From positions 18,859,956 to 18,923,955 of the forward strand of contig NC_034014.1 of assembly GCF_000346465.2 (NCBI RefSeq): a DNA stretch of 64,000 nt, read 5' to 3'. A model generated the notes under the pieces. It made no database searches. It was not told the DNA's origin and saw only the letters and a list, made by a program, of their open reading frames with translations. This document shows positions 46,108 through 58,100 of this stretch, in pieces (the first letter of the stretch is position 1; every line of letters starts with the position of its first letter). This stretch comes from Prunus persica. Taxonomy: Eukaryota > Streptophyta > Magnoliopsida > Rosales > Rosaceae. A program made the translations under genes and the position numbers.

Positions 46108-48559
46108 CAGAATCATCCTTTTTTCGAACTATTTCATCCTACCTAATAGAACTACATATTGTATTGGAGAAGGAAACACATCAAGCCTCTATCTTCTTTA
46201 AAAATTAGTTTTTTGCACTTAATTTCTATCTACACATTTATGCAGTTTGTATTATTAATTTCTGTATAAGCCTATTGCTTCGTGTATTAATATAGTGATC
46301 TAATATTATAAGTCATTTATTGATTTTTCCTAACACTAGAAACAACGTATTTGCAATTATTCATAACATGCAACACTTTCTAAAAGTAGGAACTTCTAAG
46401 GAAAATAAAAATTATGATATATAAATGTCATTGGCCAATATTGAAGTATCACTATTATGTTTAATAGAGAAATCTCTCCTTTTGAATTATTTTATGAGAA
46501 AAATCCATTATTTCCATATTAAATCTAGTTATTTTGTTTCTCCTATATCGTTCTTGGAATATGAGAGAGTTTAACAGAACATAGTATTCTACTTCACATT
46601 AGAAAAAAAAAAAAAAAAAAGTTTATTTTTAGTAGGCAATGAGAGATTCTTTTTTTTTTTTCCTTAAATATGAAAGAATTCAATTAAAAATGTTAAATTT
46701 TCAAATAGTTCGAATCCAAGTAAAATGTTTGAAAAGACCATTTCTATCCGAAGGTGCAGAGAGAAAACTTTAGGGTAGAGAAGAAGTGGGTGTGAGTAGC
46801 TTGAGAGTGATGTCCACGTAGGAAACGACGTGTGACCACGTCAAATTGATGCCATCGCTTCTACAACACGCAACTTTTTCCACATCCTTACTCATTCCTC
46901 CACTTTTTGTTTTGTGACAACTTGACATATTAGGCTTAACTTAACCACGGTTACTTTGGTATCTAATATCACACAATTCACCCCCTATGAAGTAACCCCT
47001 TTACATAAATGGGTTTTGACTTAAAAGGCATGTGGTCTCCAGTTTGAATTCTCCATAATTATATACATTATTTCTTATAACATTCCACACGTAATTACTT
47101 TTTATGTAATAACGACAATAAAAGCATGTCATATTAACTCTATTATGCACATAATTGCGTAAATATGGTGCATTCTCAAGGGTCCTGTAAGGTGTCACTA
47201 CTTCAGGACGTCTATGACCCTCCATTAGGATGAAGGAAGTGAAAATTACATAAAATTCTAAAATGACGGAATTTAGATTTCTATTATTTGGATTTATGTA
47301 TATAGAATTTTGTAAATGACACTATAAAAATTGTGAAATAACACCTATTTTAGTGGAAATTGAACTCGGAAATTTGATGTCCCAATTTTTACCTTTTTTT
47401 CTGCGCGTCACTTAATAAATTCCTCGCTTAAGTTGCCAAATAAAAGAATTGTTAATTTCTTCTTTAAATTTTTTAACTTCTAAATTCTAAATTATTTTCT
47501 CTTATCTAAACGAAAGATGATTAAATTAATATAGTTTCAATACAACAAGACTACATTATTAAATAGGTTGACCCAACTCAACTCAACCCGAATCAATTAT
47601 TTTATGTCGTTTTCTAGTCTTGTAATCAACCATACGGTGTCAAAGATTACCACCTATGTAGTCAAGTAGCAATAGTGGGGCAGGTTGATTGGGGTCATAG
47701 AATTGCGTGATGAAGCCAAATTGGCTTTTCGAGAACCACAAGAATCGACCTTTTCTTTCTCTTTCTACTCTCATATCAGAGCAGGCGCCGCAATTGATGA
47801 TATAATGTTGTCGGGTCCCTCTCAAACTATCGTCACTCCTTACCCTTGCATCTTTTGCTTTGCGGCCCCAACTGACCCACAACCCATGAAAGCATCAACT
47901 TATTAATTAGGCTTTATCTAATTGACCTCACTAATTAATCTCATCATCACCACCTCATTTTATCCGCATCAGTTTATCTACATGTCATTATGAACCTCAC
48001 TAACCTCACAATAACAATAGAATTTTATAATAATTACCTAAAAAGGATGGTTATCTTATCTACATCTTTTTTTACCATTTTTTTACAGTTTTTTTATATT
48101 TAGAATAAGTTGCAGAGATTCTTTGGCTATTCTGTGCTATTTTTCACCTCTTTTTTGTGAAAGTTTTCTTTATATTGTTGTAACTTAGTTTTTTTTTTAA
48201 ATTTTATCTCTGTTTGATTGTTTTGAATTTACAATATTAGTTGGAATGTCTAAACCTTAATGCCAACAAGGCTACCTTGGTTGAAATTTGAATCGATATA
48301 ATGCTATTGAAAGTGATGAATTTGTTATAGTGTGTGTGCCATTCCATGTTTGAATGGATTTGTTTTAAGTACTAATCAATCTTGACCAAACTTGATTAAT
48401 TAATAATGTTGAATTAAGACATTTTTATACAATACCATTTAAATATGTGTTGTCATGTTGATATTATTCATTAATACTTGCATTAGTTGGTCATGAAACT
48501 TTTGATTTCAGGTTAAATAGAAGCAATTCTAATATATTAATATCATAGATACATCGGGT
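46108..48559. other. Spacer upstream of the DREB gene
   Basis: AT-rich, with homopolymer runs (46602-46620). Frames at 47001-47225 and 47640-47906 have no recognisable motif. No element ends were found. Confidence 0.4.
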
Positions 48560-48727
48560 AGTGATTTTCTCACTCTTCTTTTGTCTACTTACACTCCTTG
48601 TTGTTTTTTCTAATAGTTTTTACTATAACAAAAAAGGGAATGTAAGTGGACAAAAGAGGAGTGGGAACATACAATTTCTAACAAAGAGAGTATAAGTGGA
48701 TAAAAGAAGAGTGGGAAAATCAGCTCT
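48560..48727. mobile_element. Small MITE with inverted ends
   Basis: GATTTTCTCACTCTTCTTTT at the left faces AAAAGAAGAGTGGGAAAATC at the right. A second inverted pair (GTCTACTTACACTCC / GGAATGTAAGTGGAC) lies inside. It sits about 0.9 kb before the TATA box of the DREB gene. The target duplication was not resolved. Confidence 0.6.
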
Positions 48728-49278
48728 CATTACATTAATGTCAAGTTGAAAATGATATTTTAAAATAAAAATGAAAATTAGAACTTTCCATTTTTCTCTT
48801 TAACTAAACTGAAACTATTCACGATAATAATCAAATGGTTAACTAATTTTCGATTCGATTAATTTTTTTTATTTATAAAGATGCTGAAAAATGATGATTT
48901 CAAAAAAGAATTGTCCTGATCATGAGAGGACCATTGTGGTGTGCATCCAAACTAGTATTATTAACTTACGTTCTTGGACACTCCTAATTTAGGTTTGAAC
49001 TAAAAGAAATATCTAAAATGCCGTAAGTATACCAAATTCCTTGATGTTGATTTTTGTTTTCAGAAAAAAAATAAAAAAAATCGACGGTCCATATTAATGG
49101 TCCAGTACCAAATGTGATAACAAAAAAACACTGACTCAATGCCATTGCAATTTTCGCTGAGGTTGAGGTGGCAGTGAAACGGCAAGTCATAACAGTGTAA
49201 ACGACAAAACGCATGAAAATCCAAAATTTGCTAACGGGAGCACATAACAGTCAACCTAATCGAGCAAATCGAAGACAG

Positions 49279-49286
49279 CCACGTGT
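49279..49286 (+). promoter_or_regulatory. G-box / ABRE in the DREB promoter
   Basis: CCACGTGT about 200 bases before the TATA box contains the ACGT core bound by bZIP factors and is typical of drought- or ABA-responsive promoters. A second ACGTG lies near 49427. Confidence 0.5.
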
Positions 49287-49485
49287 AAAGCCCTGGCTCC
49301 TCAACAGACAACTGCCCGTCACTAAATACAATGCACAAAAACGTGTCATGTCGTCATTGCGCGCCCACATCGAATAAAGGTATCTTTGAAGTTGACGAGG
49401 CAGAAATGATTAATTAATGAAGAAAAACGTGGTTAGAGAGAGAAAACCGGAGCCTTAAGCCAGAGAGAGCCACTGGCTTCAGGCT

Positions 49486-49492
49486 TATATAA
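49486..49492 (+). promoter_or_regulatory. TATA box of the DREB gene
   Basis: TATATAA lies within CTTATATAAGC about 590 bases before the start codon. The transcript probably begins near 49520. The long leader has possible GT-AG intron limits at about 49785-50054 (GCAG|GTGATT ... TTCTAG), not proven. Confidence 0.6.
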
Positions 49493-50076
49493 GCAGAGAG
49501 CAAGTGACCCAAGGAAGCACAAGAGAGCCAAAAACACCAAAGTGAGGCCACAAAAACAAAAAGAGTGAGAGTGAGAGAGAGCTTTTCTGCAACTGTGTTT
49601 GATAATTTTGCTTGTTCTTCAACTCCTTCCCCTTTCTCTTTGACCCCTCTTCTCTGAATCCCTTTCTGTCATCGTCTGTTTTTCGAAAGAACATATTTTG
49701 GGGCTTGTTTTTTGGAATCTTAATTGGAAATTACATCAATTGTGATAAAACAAAGCAAACCCGGAAGGGTATTTCTGGAAGCAGGTGATTCAGAACAGTG
49801 ATCCAGGTTTTTTCTCCCCTTTTTTTTTTCAGTATAAAGTTTTAAGCTTTTCTTTTATCAACTAGGAGGGTTTATTTTTGTCCCTCGAAGGTTGTTTTTT
49901 TCTAAGCCTGTTTAGTTTTTTCTTTGTGCAAAAAACCTTGTTCTTTTAATCTGGGTTTTTTTTTCCTCCTTCTTGGATTTAGTCTACCTGTTCTTTGATT
50001 TTGGTAAGAAACAGGTTGGTTTTAAGGAAGTATATTTTCTGTCTTATATTCTAGCTTTTACCCCTTTTGTGACTAC

Positions 50077-51198
50077 ATGGCAACAGCTATAGATCTTTAC
50101 AGCAGCAGCTCAATGACACCAGATTTATCAGATTCCTTGAGGGAGGATCAGCTCATGAAAGCACTTATGCCTTTTATGAAAAGTGTTTCATCAACCTCTT
50201 CTTTGACATCTATTTCTTCTTCTATTTCTTCACCAACCTCTCCTTCTACTTCTTCTTCCTTTTCTTCCTACCCTTCTTACACTTACCATCCTCCACTCTA
50301 CTCTACTCAGCCCAATTTGTACCCTGACTTTTGCTCGCCATCCACAACCCACATGTTTGATCAAGTGAGTTTTGAGCAAACAGGTTCAATAGGGCTTAAC
50401 CAACTTACCCCATCTCAAATTCTTCAAATCCAAACCCAAATGGTCCTCCAGCAACAGCAGGAACACCAACAAAAGGAACAAATTGCTGCTCTTGCTTCTC
50501 CAGCTTCACTGCAAAACCAATATCAGCACCAAAACCCTCGCACCCCGAAATTCCTCAGCCCAAAAGCCATCCCAATGAAGCAAGTTGGTGCTCCCTCCAA
50601 ACCCACAAAGCTCTACAGGGGAGTGAGGCAGAGGCATTGGGGCAAATGGGTTGCTGAGATTAGACTTCCCAAGAACCGAACCCGCCTATGGCTTGGTACC
50701 TTTGACACTGCTGAAGAAGCGGCTTTAGCTTATGATAAAGCTGCTTATAAGCTCAGGGGAGACTTTGCTCGGCTCAATTTCCCTCATCTCAAGCACCAAG
50801 GGGCTCATGTCTCCGGCGATTTTGGCCACTACAAGCCTCTCCATTCCTCAGTGGATGCCAAGCTCCAAGCAATTTGCCAGAGTTTGGCTGCTAATTCGGC
50901 GAAACAGGGGAAAACAGGGGAGCTCTGTTCTGTGGCAGAGAGAAAGCCAGCGATAACATCTCCTAAAGAGGTTTCATTGAAAACTGAATTGAAAAGTGAA
51001 TGGGAATTAACTGGTGTAGAGTGCTATAGACCGGAGATCTCATCTTCGCCCTCTCGGTCCGTTGAGTCTTCAGCCGGGTCCTCTTCGCCGGAATCCGACA
51101 TTACCTTCTTGGAATTTTCGGATTCTCAATGGGATGAGGCTGAGAATTTCGGACTAGAGAAGTACCCTTCAGTGGAGATTGACTGGTCTGCTATATAA
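50077..51198 (+). CDS. RAP2-4: AP2/ERF transcription factor, DREB subgroup A-6, RAP2.4-like
   Basis: A nuclear DNA-binding regulator of 373 residues in one exon, as usual in this family. The single AP2 domain spans about residues 178-237 ([20 protein letters not shown] ... RLWLGTF ... [19 protein letters not shown]). It has Val at domain position 14 and Leu at 19, the pattern of A-6 members such as RAP2.4 and WIND1, which bind DRE/GCC-type sites. The head [12 protein letters not shown] with [14 protein letters not shown], a serine-rich stretch (50-75), a glutamine-rich stretch (about 115-150) and the tail KYPSVEIDW are all RAP2.4 hallmarks. Members act in light, ethylene, drought and wound responses. 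The frame is intact and the promoter has a TATA box and G-box. Assigning it to RAP2.4 rather than a close paralogue needs a tree. Confidence 0.93.
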   Translation: MATAIDLYSSSSMTPDLSDSLREDQLMKALMPFMKSVSSTSSLTSISSSISSPTSPSTSSSFSSYPSYTYHPPLYSTQPNLYPDFCSPSTTHMFDQVSFEQTGSIGLNQLTPSQILQIQTQMVLQQQQEHQQKEQIAALASPASLQNQYQHQNPRTPKFLSPKAIPMKQVGAPSKPTKLYRGVRQRHWGKWVAEIRLPKNRTRLWLGTFDTAEEAALAYDKAAYKLRGDFARLNFPHLKHQGAHVSGDFGHYKPLHSSVDAKLQAICQSLAANSAKQGKTGELCSVAERKPAITSPKEVSLKTELKSEWELTGVECYRPEISSSPSRSVESSAGSSSPESDITFLEFSDSQWDEAENFGLEKYPSVEIDWSAI

Positions 51199-53755
51199 AG
51201 TCCTTATGATAATGTAATCTTTGCTTATTTCTCGCTTTAACTTTAATTTGTGTCTAGTTTGGGTTTTAGCCTTTTAGGTCCAGTTTGGTGTAGTCAGGTG
51301 CTTCTGCAATGAATTTTTTACATTTGCAGAGGTTTTCCTCAGTCATAGTTATTAGTTCATAGGATAATGAGTCTGCAATATGTAATGATTTCTCCATTTT
51401 GGTCTGCTGGTAATTTTTTTTCCTTGCATGACTATGGAGATTTCTGGTTATCCTTTCAGGTCAGTGTAATTAAACAGTTCCTTTTGTTAGTGTTAATTGT
51501 TCTACTTTTTCTATATTTTGTGTAACATGAAGAGCATGTGATGGTGTGTGATTCTATCTCTTCAAGTAAATAGCAAAAACTTAATTTAGAAAGAAAAAAA
51601 AAATTGTGAAAGAGGAGAAGACGACGAAAAACATGATCAAATTCTGATGGAAAGTGGAGTTTGGGAAATTCTATAATGTGTGATTAGAATATTAGCACAG
51701 GCATGAGGCCATGACAGGAAACAGAAAAATACTTTTCCGGATGATGTTCATTTATATATTGCACGCTGTATGATTATTATGGGCTTCAAACCGCCTGGGC
51801 ATTATGAAGTTCAAGGGGCCTTGCACAAACATTTTTTTACCTGGTGGAAAAATTCACAGCTTCCAGAAATATAGGACACAAACAAGAGGGTTAGTAAGCT
51901 AAATAATGCAAAATCGTGGTCTCAGTTTACTTCACTGATAGTAAATAGAACACACAAACATAGCAAATCATATGTTAATCTCGTCTCAATAGTTTATTGT
52001 GAGTTTCCAACTGACATGACAGGTGACTGGGTAGCATGAGTAGCATCTTACTTGCTAGAAATAAATAAGGTCTGGAGTAATTTGAAAAACTGATACACTC
52101 TCATATAGTTGGAGTTCATAAACTTAGAATTTGGTTAATGGTAATTATGCTTCTCAATTTATAAAGCTTTTATTCTTGAAAGTACATGAAGGGTAAATCC
52201 TAGATTCATGAGCAGAAAACACTCATGGATTGAGCGTGAGTGATGAAATACAAATTTAGTTATTTGATAGTCACTCAACTTTGATTTGTAATTTGAAATA
52301 TTTGTGAAGTTGTTCTACAAAAATGAATCAAAGGTAGCCAACTGTTCATGGAGATGACTTTGGCAGCATTTTGCTTCGGCAAATTTAGAGCCCAAAAGGA
52401 GGATAATGGGAGCATCTTGGATCACCTCCCACTTTATGGGATTCTGTAATTTTCTTATTTGCATCTTTGAATGAGATTGACAGGTGGGAATGGCCAAACC
52501 ATGGGTTGCTGCTGATCCCACTTAACCGGCTACACATTATCTTATCCCTTCCGGCCTGAGATAAGAAGATTTGAGGCCACCATCCCAAGAATTCAAGATT
52601 AGAAAAGAAGAAAGCCCTAAAATATGTATAAACTTTGTTCAATATTCTATTCTTTCCTTCTCGGCAGCATGCGCAGACAAGTAGTTCACACTGCTAAACA
52701 TTTTGATAAGGAAAGAGACTCTGAAAGCTTATTTCTGGGCCACCAAGAATCCTTTATTCATAATATTTGTCTTTGTTGTATCACAAAGTCTTATAAAGGA
52801 AATTATATTGATATTGTCCTCGCTTTAATCACCTAAGTTTAAGTTCAATTATTCAATACTTGTTAAGGTCTCGGTACCATTATTAGATAATCACATATAT
52901 TTGAGTTTAGTGTTGTATTCTTCCGATGTGCATGTGAAATTTACACATCTTGACTTGTATCAAGTCAACTATACCAACAATCTTTTGAATATGATCTCAC
53001 AGTTTCTTTCTCAATTGTTAACTTTATCTTAAATATTGTCCAAAGCATCCAAATTTAAGCCAAAAAGGTGTGTGAATGGGAATGAAACTTGCATCTTGTT
53101 AAAGTTAAAGGGATTCCTTCGAGGGTGGAAAAAGTTCATGGCCAAGTTGGTTATTCCACTTTACAGGTTTCAATGATGTGGCTTTGTGAGGTGCCTTCAA
53201 GTGTAATGTAAGCAAAAGATTCTAATTGTCCATTTGTCCATAATCTAGAATTAAAGATGCATTCTGAGGTTTCTAAGGTCTGTGTTTGAGACTTTTGGCA
53301 CCATTTTAAATTGCACATAGAGGAACAGAATCATAGTTAACCATATATGTGGCCAAAAAAGCAAATAATGGAATGATAACTAAAGGATATGATTTGATCA
53401 TAGGTCTCTTTACCGCAGGAGAGTGGGAAAAAAGAGTTATCCCTTGTATATGAAGAATTATTGAGTGTGGAGAAAAATAAAACAAAAACAACCGGGCACC
53501 CACTTTGCTTTTACACTTTTGCAATTTTAAGGGCATGCTTAGTAGTACTACGTGGATCTTATCTTTTCTTTAGACAGATGATAGATGTGAAAGACAGAGG
53601 TAAACATAGATTGTAGAACAATCTTTTAGGATAAAAACCAAAAATAAGAAAATAAACTTAAATGCTTTTGAGTTTTTATTTTATTTTAGCTGTTAGTCCT
53701 TTTCTCCTCCTAGTCTTTTTATCTATCTTCTAAGTTTTCCCTTCAACCATCAATT
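51199..53755. other. 3' flank of the DREB gene and spacer
   Basis: The first few hundred bases are probably 3' untranslated region. Beyond that I see only short frames (for example 52315-52642, minus) without motifs. Confidence 0.45.
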
Positions 53756-54352
53756 TGTTGGAAATATGCCCTAAAAGCCAATCATGAGATTTCGGTTATT
53801 TAACCATCTAAGATAACCTATGGGCAATTAAGTCAATCCAAGAAATAGTCTCATTAATAATTATATGTATGACGACAAGTTTGTGGCCTATGAGATGAGG
53901 AAAGTGATCTAAAGAAGTTAGGTCTAGGAAACCTTTCCCTAGAACTCATATCCTGAACAATTCCTAGTCATAGGATCATTTTCATTGGAGATGACGATCT
54001 GCAAAGACTATCGTCCACTATATCTGCTCAATTAGGAGGATGACTAGTCTCAAGTCATTTGTGTAGCTAATACTAAGATTAAGTGTATGGGTGCTTACTA
54101 GAGAGTGAGCTCACTGAATGCGATCAAATATGAAATCTTGTATGAAAGTTTTGCCTGCATGTCAAAGAAGATTTCTAAGTTGCAATAACAGAGAATTAGT
54201 CCTTAGACCTAAAGCACCATGATTATGAGTACATCAGTGATCTTAGGTTATATCATATATCGAGCCCAACTCAGAAATTGACTTAAGACATCGTTGGGGT
54301 CCTTAATTGATTCATAGAGGCATGCGACTGTACAACAAGGGATTCGACTCTC

Positions 54353-54406
<54 letters not shown>

Positions 54407-54930
54407 TATACGATGTGATTCAGAAATCTCTGCCTAAAGTAGTGAGCTTCAATTGAGGAAGATGTTCCTAATCAAGCTTAAGTGAATCACATAAGTCGTG
54501 ATCAATCACATTAGGGATTTGACATGAATTTCATATCCTATTAATGTGATAAAGAGTATTGAAAATAGAGAGGGATCGTGCTGCGTTGTAATTCCAACTA
54601 AATGGGATCTCTAACACATTTTATTTAGCTCGGGTAATCATGACATGTTGCTAAACGTCACTCACAATTTGTGAAGCCCTAAGGGCATGCCGTAGAAAAG
54701 GGTTTGGATTGATAATCGACAAAGAATAGTTTAAGTATCACCCATTGCATGGCTAACTAGAATCTAATCGATTGCACACCGAAAAGGTTGAGTTTGGATA
54801 AATAATGAAGATGACTAAATCAATGATTTAGGCGGTCAATTGATCGGATCAAGATTAACTTAATCATATTGATTTATATATATGAATTGGCTTCCAAGGC
54901 ACATTGGGCTTGGACCCTTTGGGATTTTAG
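53756..54930 (+). mobile_element. Copia LTR fragment
   Basis: It begins TGTTGGAAATATGCCC and tracks the LTRs at 30305 and 34380 (GTCATAGGATCAT, GAGGATGACTAGTCTCAAGTC). It runs to the phrase GGGCTTGGACCC near 54910 without reaching a primer site. A GA microsatellite interrupts it. Confidence 0.7.
54355..54403. repeat. (GA)n microsatellite
   Basis: An uninterrupted run of about 24 GA dinucleotides inside the LTR fragment, likely polymorphic between individuals. Confidence 0.95.
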
Positions 54931-54934
54931 TTTA

Positions 54935-55137
54935 AAGGCTTAATTACACTAATGCTCCTTAAAACTTCAGTCAAATCTCATTTTGCACCCCAAAACTCAA
55001 AATGGCCCACTTTCATCCATTGACCAAGGTTTGGTGACCCACTTTACCCCTGCTGTTAACTCCATTCAAAATTCTGTTAACTTTGATAACGTGATAGGGG
55101 TATTTTTGTAATTTCGTACATATACATATTAATGTAC
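54935..55137. mobile_element. Single MULE-like terminal sequence
   Basis: The text TTGCACCCCAAAACTC ... GGGGTATTTTTGTAATTTCG resembles the ends of plant MULEs such as the one at 21513, but no inverted partner exists in the window. It is probably a lone remnant. Confidence 0.3.
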
Positions 55138-58100
55138 AGGTCAAGTCGAGGTTTATTTTTATGTTGGAAACAAGAGTGACTTAGGTTTACAATTCAAGCT
55201 TAAATATTTATTAATTGCATAATCCGCATCAAAAGTGTCGGATCCATGTATGCCATGTGAGCAAAAATCATCACAACATTGCAACTGTTTGAAAGTTGGG
55301 TACCAAGATGAAATGACCCAAGTAGCATTTCTTTCCGACCTTAGCTCCGCGCAAGACAAACGACCTTGTGAGTTATAATTATAGAAGTAAAATGTAATTT
55401 ACTCAAAAAAGAGGCAAGCCTTTGAGATTGGGAAATTGGATGGACTAAATGCCTACAAAGAACCATATCCAGTGTACTATTGAAGCCCAAACAAGCTGTA
55501 CCCAAAACCTTTAAAAAAATCAATAACAAAATAACAAAAAAAAGGACTGCATACTAGAGCCCAGTAACTTTTGTTCCTTGCTAATGGGTGTTGGGTTGGC
55601 TTGTTGGCAATTGGCCCATGAGTATTGGATCCTTCTTAAAAGAGACCAAAGGTTGTACTTCATCGAAAGTAGCAGTCACATTTATATGTTTTGAAACTTT
55701 TTAAAACTAAGAACTTGTTGCAGACAAAACTATATTATAAAAATATAAAAATAAAGGCCAGGAAATGAGAGGATGGTAGAGGAGATGCTACAATGAGGGG
55801 GATTTTGGTGTAGGGGTTGAATGAAGGGTTTAATCTAACCATCCAATCATTAACAAGTTTAAGTCCAATATTTTCTCTCCTATTGGATAGTGGGGTTGAA
55901 CCCCTCCCACAATCCCCTTATTATCGCATTTCCGGGAGGGCCGAAGCTGGAAATTCAACTAGAATGCGGACTCTTTGTGAACCCATGAAAGAACTAGAGG
56001 GACTAGATGACCCAAACCTATGCAAGAATTAGAGGACCCAAGAGAAATGGCAAGACCTATTTAGCCTAACCAAAGCTCCAAACAGCCTAGTCTCTTTAGG
56101 TTTTTTTTTTCTTTTAAAGCATAACAAAGGAAGCTCAGTTTTATGTATACTTTGTTGTTTAATTTCATTTTCTAGTTTGTCCCAAACAGAGTCAAAGCTC
56201 AAAGCTATAGTTGATTGAAAGCGTGCATCGTATAAAATTAATTTATTCACACTCTTGAAAGCGCACCACAACCACCTTCTTCATACCTAAACAGATATGT
56301 TTCTCAATCAATTTGCCTTTGGCTTCTTCCTGGCGTGCGTGACCAAATAATAATAAGGTAGTTCAAACAGGTGGAATTGACTTGTAATCTTTCTCCTGAA
56401 TTAAAAAGAAAAGAAAAAAAAGCATTCCCACCACCACTCCACACACAAAATCTTCAATCTTCAACCCTCAAATATTCTCTGCATTTTTTTATCCATGTAT
56501 AATTTCCATTTGAAAATTTCTAACGTTGCCTTGCCTACTTCATGCTTGTTGACGCATTGAGTATCTTCACCTTTTGACCTTTAAGCATGATCATTCATTC
56601 AAGTTTAGGTAAATCAAACAAGGAACTGGAAATCGTATCGAAAAAAAGGACCTGATGAAAAGAAGAATAATGAAAATCTGAGTGCTCGGCTAACCTATGT
56701 TTTAAACGTGGTAAAGCATCAAATCCCTTGAACCATAACTATAGGATCGATGCGGTTCCAGAATATTAGACAAATTGGACATGCCTGCATTCATTTAATG
56801 AAAGAACTAAATATCAGAATTAAGTATCAAAAGCTATATATATATATAGTATAGGGAAAAAAAAGTGCATGGAGATAGAGGGAGGGCCCTCTATTCCTAT
56901 ATAACACTTATTTATTTTGTCAAAGGCCTCCTTGTATTAGTTAAAGATCCTTCAATATCAGATTTTATGCCACCAAGATCCCCATTTCCAAACAATTCCT
57001 TATCAAATGAGGAATATTGGCCCCTTGCCCCCTATAAATCTGACCCGTGAAATCTAATAACCTTTTTTACCCATCTCTCTCACTTGGAACTAGAGGAAAA
57101 TAATCTCAATTATAGTATGCACCACACTACATCTTTAATTACGAAGTAAGACCCATGTACGGAAGTGATTCTAATAAGATGAGAGATGTGGTTTGTAATG
57201 TGATCAGCATATATGCTACGACTAACTTTATTGTTAGAAAACCAAATCATTCTTGATCTAATAGTATTCTCTTCCTCAATATTAGAATAGATCCTTAAGT
57301 TCAAATCCCTCTCCCCTATTGATCAAGAAAAATGAAAAAAAACTTTAATGCTAGAAAAGATGTGGCATATCTTCCTTCAATAATTTATTAATCAACCCGA
57401 TCTTTCTTGCTATGGTCATATAAAATATATCTTGATACATCTCAAACTTTTTGCACGCTAAATTGACATGGCTAGCGATTAGAGTTTCTCGACCGCAAAC
57501 CCAAGCGATCAAAAAGTGTGCTATCACTTCAGCATGAAAAAAAATACTCAAAGTCTTTTGTTTCATATAGAAATCATATGAACTTGTCCAAGACTGGTTT
57601 GGCCGCATTGGACTAAATCATGCATGTGCAATTGAAGTTCTCTCGGTTCTCAATGGTATAGGTAGGGCAAGGCCAACTTGGTAGGAATTTAGTCAATCAA
57701 TTTGGAACTTTGAACATGATTTGTCTACGCTGACAAGAATAAAAACCCATATTCTGAAGAACCGTGGACTTGCTTACAGTTTGGATTCTCTCATTCTGAG
57801 CTTCAAGGGAAGGTACCACTTTTGCTGCTTGAAATTGAAGCTACCACTTTTGTAATAGCTTGACGTGTCATTTACATTATTTATTAATTGTATGTTTTGA
57901 TTCCAAGAGTTCAATTCTCTTCTTACCAACCAGTTGGTGCCATTTGTGCTTAGATTTTGTAAGATTCATGAAACTGTCGAAGTTGTGGTTGTGGAAAGGC
58001 TAACCACTACTCAATGAATGATTATCTTTCTTGGACTATGACATGGTCGTTATATGTCACGCCAATGCCAAACTTAATCAAAATTCAATGGCGTGGCGCT

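Noticed and set aside
47640..47906. Frames of 73-80 codons on both strands upstream of the DREB gene
   Set aside because: They overlap each other, lack motifs and have no nearby promoter or splice pattern.
50732..50956. 74-codon frame inside the DREB gene
   Set aside because: Alternative frame of the AP2 coding sequence, with no motif of its own.
56860..56910. GGAGGGCCCTC palindrome considered as a microRNA foldback
   Set aside because: The stem is too short and matches no plant microRNA that I remember; I found no known microRNA sequence on either strand.
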